From an uncultured Opitutia bacterium (GTDB lineage Bacteria > Verrucomicrobiota > Verrucomicrobiia > Opitutales > UBA953), in the NCBI GenBank assembly GCA_903829855.1, contig CAIKRN010000005.1, positions 1 through 17,245 of the forward strand: 17,245 nucleotides of DNA. Reading direction: 5' to 3'. Position numbers and translations under genes: made by a program. Of the stretch, positions 8,188-14,784 are shown piece after piece (positions within the stretch are counted from its first letter, which is position 1; each line of letters starts with the position of its first letter). The notes below the pieces were generated by a model. It worked only from the letters and a program-made list of their open reading frames with translations. It did not search any database and was not told where the DNA came from.

Positions 8188-8874
8188 ATGGGCTCGCTCG
8201 TCACCATCCGCGGTCTGCATAAGGCGTACCCTATGGGGGATGAGACCGTCCATGCGCTGGATGGGGTTGATCTCGATTTTGACCGCGGAGAATATATCGC
8301 CATCCTGGGGCCGTCGGGCTCCGGCAAATCCACGCTGATGCATATTCTGGGTTTCATGGATCAGCCGACCGCGGGGAGCATTATTTTCGAAGGAGAGGAA
8401 GTCTCTTCCCTTGGGGCGGATCGCCGGGCCTGGTATCGCTCGAATCGCGTTGGGTTTGTTTTCCAGTCATTCAACTTACTGCCCCGCCTGACCGTTCTCG
8501 AAAACGTGGCCTTGCCGTTACTTTATCGGGAAGACTCAGACCGCAAGGCGAACGAGGCCGCGGCGAAGCATGCGCTGGAGCGGGTGGGGATGTCGCATCG
8601 GCTAGAGCACCGGCCGACGCAGCTTTCTGGGGGCGAGCGCCAGCGTGTCGCCATCGCCCGGGCCATCGTCGGCAAGCCTTCCATCGTCTTCGCCGATGAG
8701 CCCACGGGTAACCTCGACGTCAAGAATGTCGACCGCATCCTCGACTTACTTGGGTCGCTGTTGGCGGAAGGCATTACGGTCATCGTGGTCACCCATGATC
8801 TCGGCGTGGCCGCCCGGGCGCGGCGCATTATCTCAATGCGGGCGGGCAAGGTGCAGGAGGATCGCCGCCAATGA
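8188..8874 (+). CDS. ABC transporter ATP-binding protein, MacB/LolD type
   Basis: This 228-residue stand-alone nucleotide-binding domain contains every required motif. Walker A is GPSGSGKST at residues 41-49, the Q-loop glutamine is Q93 in FVFQSFNLLPRLT, and the signature is LSGGERQR at 146-153. Walker B is IVFADEPTGNLD at 166-177, and the switch histidine is H203 in VTHD. The sequence FQSFNLLPRLTVLENV and the EPTGNLD extension place it in the MacB/LolD/FtsE group of mechanotransmission exporters. It energises the permease encoded next. The start codon follows the adaptor stop with no gap, and its end overlaps the permease start by 4 bases. In E. coli MacB the ATPase and permease are one chain; here they are two. 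Confidence 0.96.
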   Translation: MGSLVTIRGLHKAYPMGDETVHALDGVDLDFDRGEYIAILGPSGSGKSTLMHILGFMDQPTAGSIIFEGEEVSSLGADRRAWYRSNRVGFVFQSFNLLPRLTVLENVALPLLYREDSDRKANEAAAKHALERVGMSHRLEHRPTQLSGGERQRVAIARAIVGKPSIVFADEPTGNLDVKNVDRILDLLGSLLAEGITVIVVTHDLGVAARARRIISMRAGKVQEDRRQ

Positions 8875-10124
8875 GGATTTTCGTCCGCCTCCGCCCCGCC
8901 GTCATTAATGGACTCCGTGAGTTGCAGGCAAATAAGGTCCGTTCGCTGCTTTCGATGTCGGGCATCATTCTTGGCGTGGCCTCGCTGGTCGCGATGGTCA
9001 CGGTCGTAGAGGGAATGATGGGCAACTTCAAACAGTTCGTCGACGGCATGGGGGGCCTGGAAAAGATCACGGTTGAGCGTCAGTCGCTGCCGAAGGATCA
9101 AGAGCATCTCGCTGCACTCTCCGAAAGCATCACGCTCCGCGACGTTGACCAGATCCGCGCAACGATCCCACTCATCAGCAATATTTCGCCCGAAGTCAGC
9201 GTCGGGTGGGAAAAGATTGTCTACGAGGGCCGCGAGGCGGTCACATCGATTCTTGGGTGCACCCCCGACTACCTACCGGTCGCTAGACGTTGGATTGATC
9301 CCGGACAGGGGCGTTTTATCAGCGACCTCGATATTCTATATCGGACGGATGTCGTGGTGCTCGGTGCATCCATCGCGACGGATCTTTTTCCCCCGAACGT
9401 GGATCCGCTCGGCAAGGTTATCCGTGTCAAAGGGAAGCGGTTCGTGGTGGTCGGTCTCCTGAATAAAATCAACGGTAGCAACGGCATGTTTAGCCGCTGG
9501 CGTAACAATGGCGTTTTTATTCCGGTTACGACCGCAACTTCTAAATTTACAGGCAATAATCATCTGACCGCGCTTGGCCTGCGTATCGCTGATGCGAACG
9601 ATTTACAGTACGCGGTTGATCAGGTGGAGCGTTCGCTCCTCCAGATGCACCACGGGTTGAAGGATTTCAGCATTAACACCAACGAGGAGACGCTGGAGTC
9701 TTTTAGAAAAACGCAGTCCGCGTTCAAACTTTCACTCGGCGGGGTAGCCGCGATCTCGCTCTTTATTGGCGGGATTGGCATCATGAACGTGATGCTAGCC
9801 TCCATCAATGAACGCATTCGTGAAATCGGCGTGCGTAAGGCGGTCGGCGCCCGCGGCTCGGACCTCTTCCTGCAGTTCTTGGCGGAGGCGGCGGTGATTT
9901 CGGTGATGGGCGGAGTCATTGGGCTATCGGTTTCCATGGGGATTGTCTGGCTGATGAACTATATCCTGACCCAAGCCATCCCCTCGATGGCCTTGTCGAC
10001 TTTGGATTGGAAGATCATGGCCCAAGGGTTGGGCTTCTCGGTGATTGTCGGCCTCGTCGCCGGCGTCTATCCTGCCCTCCGAGCCGCCAAGCTCGACCCC
10101 ATCGAGGCCCTGCGCCACGAATAA
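8871..10124 (+). CDS. ABC transporter permease, MacB/FtsX family
   Basis: This 417-residue permease has the MacB layout. A cytoplasmic start leads into one N-terminal membrane segment (about residues 27-48, SLLSMSGIILGVASLVAMVT). A large periplasmic MacB_PCD domain spans about 50-280. Three C-terminal membrane segments form the FtsX domain, with the conserved stretch IGIMNVMLASINERIREIGV and then RKAVGARGSDLFLQF. The protein ends AALRAAKLDPIEALRHE-like (ALRAAKLDPIEALRHE), typical of the family. With the ATPase, adaptor and TolC-like protein it makes a complete tripartite pump that would drive substrates from periplasm to exterior. This is one of the few genes here with a strong Shine-Dalgarno site, AGGAGG at 8855-8860, ten bases before the start and inside the upstream gene. 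Confidence 0.95.
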   Translation: MRIFVRLRPAVINGLRELQANKVRSLLSMSGIILGVASLVAMVTVVEGMMGNFKQFVDGMGGLEKITVERQSLPKDQEHLAALSESITLRDVDQIRATIPLISNISPEVSVGWEKIVYEGREAVTSILGCTPDYLPVARRWIDPGQGRFISDLDILYRTDVVVLGASIATDLFPPNVDPLGKVIRVKGKRFVVVGLLNKINGSNGMFSRWRNNGVFIPVTTATSKFTGNNHLTALGLRIADANDLQYAVDQVERSLLQMHHGLKDFSINTNEETLESFRKTQSAFKLSLGGVAAISLFIGGIGIMNVMLASINERIREIGVRKAVGARGSDLFLQFLAEAAVISVMGGVIGLSVSMGIVWLMNYILTQAIPSMALSTLDWKIMAQGLGFSVIVGLVAGVYPALRAAKLDPIEALRHE

Positions 10125-10132
10125 TCACTCCC

Positions 10133-10987
10133 ATGAAAACCGTCCTGTTCGCTTGCCTGGCCGCCCTCGCGCTGTCCGCTGATCCGCTGGCCCCGCAGCC
10201 CGTCTGGCCCGGCACCCCTCCCGCGGAGACTTTGACCCTCAAGCCGGGTCAGGATCCCAAGGGTATTATTAATAAGAACGGCCATCGCGCGGACGTGATG
10301 ATTCCCGAGTTCGTGGTGTGGCCTGCCGCCCACCCGGGTGCGCCGATTGTCATTATCTGTCCTGGCGGTGGTTACTTCATTCTGGCGGAGGACCATGAAG
10401 GCGCCGAAGTCGCCCGCCGACTCAATGCCTTCGGCTGTGCCGCCGTCGTCCTACGCTATCGCGTGCCCCGCCGCGATCCGCTGAAGCCTTGGGATGCGCC
10501 GACGCTGGATGCCCGTCGCACCATCGAACTCGTCCGCGCGCACGCCCCGGAATGGAATGCGGATCCGAAGAAAGTCGGCCTCTTAGGTTTCTCCGCGGGC
10601 GGTAATCTTGCGGCCCGCGTCGCCTACACTCCGGCCGCGGCTGAGGTCGCCCGCCCGGATTTCACAGTGATGGTCTACCCGGCCTATCTCTTTGAGAAGG
10701 ATCAGCCTAATAGTGTTCTGCGCGAAGGCCCCGAAGGTGTGGTGCCGCCCAAGGGCCCGAAGCCCGTGCCCGCTTTCTTTGCCCACAGTGCGGATGACCG
10801 GGTCCCCGCCGAAGGATCGATGGCGTTGGCGGCTAAGCTGAAGTCATTAGGCGGCTCCTCCGAAGTTCACGTCTGGGCGACGGGCGGTCACGGCTGGGGT
10901 GCCAGCGATCGTTGCCCGGCCGCGAAGGCTTGGACGAATCACCTCCGTGATTGGCTCATCGATCAACATTTCCTCGCCCCCCTCTGA
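10133..10987 (+). CDS. Secreted alpha/beta hydrolase, esterase-like (first tandem copy)
   Basis: This 284-residue protein has a short signal peptide (MKTVLFACLAALALSA) and one alpha/beta-hydrolase domain. Visible elements are an oxyanion-hole stretch PIVIICPGGGY (71-81), the nucleophile elbow GFSAGGN with S154, an acid in HSADD (D221 or D222), and the catalytic histidine H253 in GGHGWG. The VWPGTPPAE opening, the HEGAEVARRLN segment and the VVLRYRVPRRDPLKPW stretch resemble bacterial acetyl-xylan/feruloyl esterase-like proteins (BD-FAE/Abhydrolase_3 group). Deacylation of plant or algal polysaccharides is a reasonable inference, but the substrate is unproven. It lies 8 bases after the permease and 8 bases before a paralogue. 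No lipobox is seen, so periplasm or secretion is expected. An in-frame upstream extension to 10007 is rejected because it overlaps the permease and lacks a signal sequence. Confidence 0.88.
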   Translation: MKTVLFACLAALALSADPLAPQPVWPGTPPAETLTLKPGQDPKGIINKNGHRADVMIPEFVVWPAAHPGAPIVIICPGGGYFILAEDHEGAEVARRLNAFGCAAVVLRYRVPRRDPLKPWDAPTLDARRTIELVRAHAPEWNADPKKVGLLGFSAGGNLAARVAYTPAAAEVARPDFTVMVYPAYLFEKDQPNSVLREGPEGVVPPKGPKPVPAFFAHSADDRVPAEGSMALAAKLKSLGGSSEVHVWATGGHGWGASDRCPAAKAWTNHLRDWLIDQHFLAPL

Positions 10988-10995
10988 TTATTTTT

Positions 10996-11892
10996 ATGAA
11001 GACATCCCCATTCCTCCGTCTGCTTTCCCTCGCCCTGGGCACCGCCTTGCTTGGCGGGTGCGCCCACCTAGGTAATGCTGGCTCCGCGCCACTCCCGCCT
11101 GCTCCGGTTTGGGCGGGCACGCCTCCGGCCGAAACCCTCAAGCCCAAGCCTGGCCAGGATCCCAAGGGCACGGTCAGTAAAAGCGGCGGCCGCGGGGATG
11201 TTTATATTCCCGAGTACGTCGTCTGGCCGGCCGCTAAGCCGGGCGCGCCGATTGTCATCGTCTGTCCGGGCGGTGGCTACGGAGGCCTCGCTGAGCAGCA
11301 CGAAGGGGTGGAGGTCGCCCGTCGACTTAACGCCTTGGGCAGCGCCGCCGTGGTGCTGCGTTACCGCGTCCCGCGTCGAGATCCGCTGAAGCCATGGATC
11401 GTCCCCGTGATGGACGCTCGCCGCACCCTTGAGCTCGTCCGCGAGCATGCCGCCGAATGGAATGCCGACCCAAAGAAAGTGGGCATCCTTGGTTTCTCCG
11501 CGGGCGGCAATCTCGCCGCGCGCGTTGCTTACTCGCCCGCCGAAGCCGACGCAGCCCGCCCAGATTTCGCGGTGATGATTTACCCCGCGTATCTCTTTGA
11601 GAAGGATAAGCCGGATAGCATCCTGCGCGAAGGACCTGATGGCGTGGTGCCGCCTGCTGGCACCAAGCCTATTCCGGCTTTCTTCGCCCATAGCGCGGAT
11701 GATGGTTACCCCGCCGAGGGATCGATGGCGCTGGCGGCTAAGCTCAAATCGATGGGCGGTTCGGCTGAAGTGCACGTGTGGGCCAAGGGCGGCCACGGTT
11801 GGGGCGCCAGCGAGCGCTGCCTCGCCGCCAAGCGCTGGACGGATGTGCTCGGCGAATGGATGATTGATCGCGGCTTACTCAAGCAGCCCTAA
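10996..11892 (+). CDS. Lipoprotein alpha/beta hydrolase, esterase-like (second tandem copy)
   Basis: This 298-residue paralogue of the preceding gene aligns without gaps from the PVW motif onward. I count roughly 200 identities in about 262 positions by eye. The catalytic set is kept: oxyanion stretch PIVIVCPGGGY, S168 in GFSAGGN, the acid in HSADD and H267 in GGHGWG. Its N-terminus differs: it is a lipoprotein signal with lipobox L19-G20-G21-C22 and Ala after the cysteine, followed by a Pro/Ala linker, so it should be lipid-anchored. The loop after the oxyanion glycines reads GGL where the first copy has FIL, and YP replaces VP after the acid motif. These are the places where specificity could have shifted. 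It is separated from copy one by 8 bases and ends the operon at a bidirectional terminator. An in-frame upstream start at 10951 is rejected because it would bury the signal peptide. Confidence 0.88.
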   Translation: MKTSPFLRLLSLALGTALLGGCAHLGNAGSAPLPPAPVWAGTPPAETLKPKPGQDPKGTVSKSGGRGDVYIPEYVVWPAAKPGAPIVIVCPGGGYGGLAEQHEGVEVARRLNALGSAAVVLRYRVPRRDPLKPWIVPVMDARRTLELVREHAAEWNADPKKVGILGFSAGGNLAARVAYSPAEADAARPDFAVMIYPAYLFEKDKPDSILREGPDGVVPPAGTKPIPAFFAHSADDGYPAEGSMALAAKLKSMGGSAEVHVWAKGGHGWGASERCLAAKRWTDVLGEWMIDRGLLKQP

Positions 11893-11914
11893 GCGGCCCG
11901 CTTATCCAGCCAAT

Positions 11915-11948
11915 AAAAAAGCCGCCCGGTCGGGCGGCTTTTGTTTGG
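11915..11948. terminator. Bidirectional rho-independent terminator
   Basis: A GCCGCCC / GGGCGGC stem (11921-11927 with 11932-11938, loop GGTC) is flanked by AAAAAA on the left and TTTTGTTT on the right. It can therefore end the hydrolase operon from the plus strand and the outer-membrane protein gene from the minus strand. The two genes converge on it, with their stops 22 to 30 bases from the stem. Confidence 0.88.
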
Positions 11949-11961
11949 GCTGATTGGCCGA

Positions 11962-12471
11962 TTAGAACTTGAAGCGAATCGCAGCGAGGGAGTCCCAGCT
12001 GTTGATGGACTTACCAGCGTCGCCGGCGATTTCATGCACACCATAGGTCTCGCTGTTGCGCTCGGTGAGGACGATATCGACGGTGTCAGAAACACGGAAG
12101 CTGATGCCCACGAAGAGGTGAGAAATCAGGGCGTTCTTGGAGTCCATGCTCGCACCAGAGAACCAGACGTTACCCACGCCAGCTCCGATGAAGGGGCGGA
12201 TGCCGCCCGTACCGTTGAGTTCGTAGGTGAGGTCCACGGTGGCGGCGCGAGCGGTGGCGTCGATGCCAGTGATGCTATTGACCAGCTTCTTGGAGCTCAG
12301 GTTCAGGCCCAGGTGGAAATCGTTGTTGAGCTGGGTGCCAATGCCGACGCCGACGATGCTATTGGAATCATAGCCGGAGGGGCTGGAGGCGCCGACGGCG
12401 ACATCGAGGGTGTAAGCCGAGGCGGCAGCAGCCATCAGCGGGAGGAGTGCGAGGGAGGTTAGGGTTTTCAT
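11962..12471 (-). CDS. Small outer-membrane beta-barrel protein, OmpA/OmpW-like
   Basis: This 169-residue protein has a clear signal peptide (MKTLTSLALLPLMAAAASA, cut before Y20). About 150 residues follow with alternating hydrophobic and polar positions, glycine-rich turns (VGVGIGTQL, FIGAGVGNVW) and a C-terminal phenylalanine in AAIRFKF, the usual signal for insertion by the BAM machinery. Size and pattern fit an eight-stranded barrel of the OmpA/OmpW/OprF N-terminal type with no periplasmic peptidoglycan domain. Function is unknown: porin-like, adhesin-like or structural roles are all possible. It lies 53 bases downstream of the cyclophilin gene on the same strand. A weak candidate promoter in that gap is TTTACA, 16 bases, then CATTCT (minus strand, near 12508-12481). 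It has no Shine-Dalgarno site; the start is preceded by CCTTCCCC. Confidence 0.8.
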   Translation of the reverse strand: MKTLTSLALLPLMAAAASAYTLDVAVGASSPSGYDSNSIVGVGIGTQLNNDFHLGLNLSSKKLVNSITGIDATARAATVDLTYELNGTGGIRPFIGAGVGNVWFSGASMDSKNALISHLFVGISFRVSDTVDIVLTERNSETYGVHEIAGDAGKSINSWDSLAAIRFKF

Positions 12472-12524
12472 GGGGAAGGCTTAGAATGTGGGTCTAGGGG
12501 TGGGTGTAAAGGCTGAAGGCAGGC

Positions 12525-13139
12525 TCACTTGGTTGTCTTAGAGACTTCTCCAACTATCTCGACGCTAGTGATTTCCACACGTTCGGTGGGGGTTGATCCT
12601 TCCATGCCGACGCAAGGGACGTTGGCGATTTTGTTCAAGACGTCGTCGCCGCCGATGAGCATGCCGAAGGCGGTATATTTATTATTAAGGAATGAGGCGT
12701 TGCCGTGGCAGATGAAGAACTGGCTGCCGGCGCTATCGACGTCCTGGGAGCGGGCCATCGAAAGGACGCCGCGCACGTGCGGGCGGTTATTGAACTCAGC
12801 CTTGACCATATAGCCTGGGCCGCCGGTACCAGGCTGGCCGCGGGAGCCTACTTTGGAATTGGGGCAACCGCCCTGGATCATGAAGCCCTTGAGGATGCGG
12901 TGGAACGCCGTACCGTTGTAGAAGTTCTCGCGGGAGAGTTTGAGAAAGTTATCCACGGTGCGGGGGGCCACGTCGGGCCAGAACTCCACGGTCATGTCGC
13001 CGTAGTTGGTGTGGATGATCGCGCGAGGGGCGACGGTGGCTTTAGGTTCTTTCATTTGTTCTTGGTTATTGCAGGAGGAGAGGGTGAGGCCGGCGACGAC
13101 GGCCAGGAGGGAAAACAGGCTGAGGCGGGTGGTCTTCAT
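12525..13139 (-). CDS. Cyclophilin-type peptidyl-prolyl isomerase, lipoprotein
   Basis: This 204-residue protein has a lipoprotein signal (residues 1-22, lipobox L20-S21-S22-C23), a short polar linker and a complete cyclophilin domain from about residue 40. Active-site and signature residues are present: FHR at 79-81, Q89 in MIQGG, GVLSMAR at 124-130, SAGSQFFI at 136-143 and AFG at 157-159. It should catalyse proline isomerisation while anchored to a membrane facing the periplasm. Asn follows the lipobox cysteine, so the E. coli Asp+2 retention rule does not apply and outer-membrane sorting is plausible. The gene is upstream of the barrel-protein gene, which fits a role in envelope folding, and is divergent from thiS. 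It is the second exported prolyl isomerase in the window, from an unrelated fold to the FKBP. Confidence 0.95.
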   Translation of the reverse strand: MKTTRLSLFSLLAVVAGLTLSSCNNQEQMKEPKATVAPRAIIHTNYGDMTVEFWPDVAPRTVDNFLKLSRENFYNGTAFHRILKGFMIQGGCPNSKVGSRGQPGTGGPGYMVKAEFNNRPHVRGVLSMARSQDVDSAGSQFFICHGNASFLNNKYTAFGMLIGGDDVLNKIANVPCVGMEGSTPTERVEITSVEIVGEVSKTTK

Positions 13140-13227
13140 GGCTTTGAGCCAACCTTGCCCGCCCTCTGCCGCAACCCCAAACCTCCGCTTGCCAGCCCGC
13201 CCCTCGGGGGGCAGGGTCAGTTTTCAC
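13140..13227. promoter_or_regulatory. Divergent intergenic region, cyclophilin / thiS
   Basis: These 88 bases must hold the upstream signals for the cyclophilin gene (minus) and the thiamine cluster (plus). The stretch is short and C-rich. It can form a small hairpin (GCCCC 13199-13203 with GGGGC 13208-13212, loop TCGG) 16 bases before thiS. I see none of the conserved TPP-riboswitch elements, neither CUGAGA nor the ACCUGAUC-like segment. No convincing sigma-70 promoter was found in either direction. Confidence 0.3.
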
Positions 13228-13428
13228 ATGCGCGTCACCGTCAACGATGAGCCCCGGGATACCGCCTCCCGGACGCTGGCCGATCTCCTTCAGGAGCTCG
13301 GCGTTGCCCAGGAGCCCGCGGTCGCCGCCGCGCTCGACGATCAAGTCGTCCCGCGTTCCCGCTGGTCCGCCCAGCCGCTCACCGAAAACGCCCGCGTCCT
13401 TGTGATCCGCGCTGCCCAAGGCGGCTGA
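13228..13428 (+). CDS. thiS: Sulfur carrier protein ThiS
   Basis: This 66-residue ubiquitin-like carrier ends in the required Gly-Gly (AAQGG-stop). The terminal glycine is adenylated and then made into a thiocarboxylate that gives sulfur to the thiazole of thiamine. The sequence MRVTVNDEPRD, then TLADLLQELG, then VAAALDDQVVPRSRW and ARVLVIRAAQGG follow the family pattern, and the length is typical. I start at ATG 13228, because the longer in-frame reading from 13006 is antisense to the cyclophilin gene. It is the first gene of a cluster ending at tlyA; the next gene follows after 5 bases. The activating enzyme (ThiF/MoeB type) and ThiH or ThiO are not in the window. Confidence 0.94.
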   Translation: MRVTVNDEPRDTASRTLADLLQELGVAQEPAVAAALDDQVVPRSRWSAQPLTENARVLVIRAAQGG

Positions 13429-13433
13429 CCCCT

Positions 13434-14111
13434 ATGTTCAAGTTCATCAAAGGCCTTTTTGTCTCCGAACCAGAAACCCCTGCCCCGCAGAGTCTGGTGC
13501 TCCTGACGCCCAATGACGGCAGCTGGGACACGAAGACGGTCCGCCGTCTCTTCGATGCCGGGCTCTCCCGTTTGCATATTCAGGTCCGCAAGGATTGGGA
13601 GCCTCGCCATTACGAACAGTTCCTCCGCACGATGCCGGAAGTCTTCTGGCCGCGCCTCGTCTTAGGCGAGGAGCCGGCGTTGGTGGAATCACATAAGCTC
13701 GGCGGCTTCCAGATGCACCCGGGTGAGCGTATCCCGCGCCGCTGGCCCAAGCACGCCACGGTCAGCGCGAAGTGCCACGATTACGATGAGCTCCGCACCA
13801 CCGATAAGGGCTGCGGCTACGTTTTCCTGACGCCTATTTTTGAATCGGTTTCGAAGAAAGATCACCGTCCCCGCCGCACGCTCCGCGAATACGAAGTGAT
13901 TCTGCAACGCTGGAAGGCCGAGGGCGGTTGCCCAGTCCATGCGCTCGGCGGCATCACGCCCAAGAACGCCGCCACGGCCCGGGAGATGGGCTTCGATGGC
14001 ATCGCCTTCATCGGTTCGGTCTGGAAACAGCCGGACCCCGTCCGCGCTTTTCTTGAACTCGAGCGCGCCTGGTCAGGTAAGGAGATGCGCAAGTTGAAGC
14101 GGAAGTACTAA
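13434..14111 (+). CDS. ThiE/TenI-like protein, probably not a canonical thiamine-phosphate synthase
   Basis: This 225-residue TIM-barrel protein belongs to the ThiE/TenI superfamily but is divergent. It keeps GYVFLTPIFESVSKKDH (residues 128-144, matching the GPxFpTxTK loop of ThiE), HALGGITPKNA (169-179) and GIAFIGSVW (189-197). At the place of the ThiE metal-binding Asn-Asp it has LGEEPA (77-82), and at the GVHLGxxD position it has GFQMHPGE (91-98). The two aspartates that hold magnesium-pyrophosphate in ThiE are therefore missing. It resembles the ThiE-like proteins of Bacteroidota thiamine operons. It begins with a hydrophobic/basic stretch and ends in a basic tail (GKEMRKLKRKY). A canonical thiE follows 3 bases later, so this copy is unlikely to be the main synthase. 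A TenI-like thiazole tautomerase or an accessory role are possibilities. Confidence 0.78.
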   Translation: MFKFIKGLFVSEPETPAPQSLVLLTPNDGSWDTKTVRRLFDAGLSRLHIQVRKDWEPRHYEQFLRTMPEVFWPRLVLGEEPALVESHKLGGFQMHPGERIPRRWPKHATVSAKCHDYDELRTTDKGCGYVFLTPIFESVSKKDHRPRRTLREYEVILQRWKAEGGCPVHALGGITPKNAATAREMGFDGIAFIGSVWKQPDPVRAFLELERAWSGKEMRKLKRKY

Positions 14112-14114
14112 GTC

Positions 14115-14729
14115 GTGCTCGCTCGCCTGCAGTTCCTGACGCTTGACGCTTCGCCGCTCTCGCATCGGGCGCAGGCCCTCGCTGCCCTCGAGGGTGGCGT
14201 TCGCTGGATTCAATTGCGGGCGAAACATCTCCCGGAAGAAATCTGGGTCGCGGAGGCCACGGCGATTGCCGAACTCTGCCGTGATTACGGCGCGATGTTC
14301 ATCGTGAATGATTCCCCGCGTGTCGCCTTGCGCGCCGAGGCCGATGGCGTACACCTTGGTGCCGACGATGCCTCTCCGGCGGAAGCTCGAGCGATGCTCG
14401 GAGATTTCGCTTTCGTGGGGGTAACCTTAAATGAGCCCGCCCACCTTTCCCGGATTCAAGGGGTGCGGGTGGATTACGCCGGCGTCGGGCCGTTGCGCCC
14501 TACGGCGAGTAAGGAGAAGCTGGCGCCCATCCATTCTGCTGAATCTTTAGCGGCACTGATCGCTGCGGCAGCACCGCTGCCTTGCTATGCGATCGGCGGT
14601 GTTACGGCGGCTGACTTTCCAGCGGTGCGTGCGCTCGGTGCCCACGGTCTCGCCGTCAGTGCCGCCATCGCCCTCGCCGCTGACCCGGTTTCCGCTGCGA
14701 AAACGTTGGTCGAGGCGACGGCGGGCTAG
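14115..14729 (+). CDS. thiE: Thiamine-phosphate synthase
   Basis: This 204-residue enzyme joins hydroxymethylpyrimidine pyrophosphate with thiazole phosphate to make thiamine phosphate. The active-site set is complete: IQLRAK at 32-37, Asn65-Asp66 in FIVNDSPRVAL, GVHLGADD at 78-85 with the second metal-binding aspartate, VGVTLNE at 101-107, and GVGPLRPTASKEKL at 123-136 for the pyrophosphate loop. AIGGVTAAD and GLAVSAAI follow near the end for thiazole phosphate binding. The start is GTG, three bases after the stop of the ThiE-like gene; no Shine-Dalgarno site is seen, so re-initiation by the upstream ribosome is likely. The neighbouring thiS and thiG support the assignment. Confidence 0.95.
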   Translation: MLARLQFLTLDASPLSHRAQALAALEGGVRWIQLRAKHLPEEIWVAEATAIAELCRDYGAMFIVNDSPRVALRAEADGVHLGADDASPAEARAMLGDFAFVGVTLNEPAHLSRIQGVRVDYAGVGPLRPTASKEKLAPIHSAESLAALIAAAAPLPCYAIGGVTAADFPAVRALGAHGLAVSAAIALAADPVSAAKTLVEATAG

Positions 14730-14784
14730 GTTTTGGCGAGGAGGGCTGGACAAGCCCGCCCAGTCTCGGATTGTGAAAACCCCG

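Noticed and set aside
11068..11796. 242-residue minus-strand frame opposite the second hydrolase
   Set aside because: It is a shadow of a conserved hydrolase. A similar shadow appears opposite the first copy, as expected for paralogues.
11941..12462. 173-residue plus-strand frame opposite the barrel-protein gene
   Set aside because: The minus strand has a signal peptide, a barrel pattern and a terminal Phe. The plus-strand frame begins inside the terminator and has Asp/Glu/Gly/Ala shadow composition.
13195..13227. Hairpin before thiS as a riboswitch or attenuator
   Set aside because: The stem is only 5 base pairs in GC-rich sequence, with no T-run at the right distance and no TPP-binding elements.
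12705..13250. 181-residue plus-strand frame opposite the cyclophilin gene
   Set aside because: The cyclophilin reading has complete active-site motifs and a lipobox. This frame is its complement and runs out of frame over thiS.
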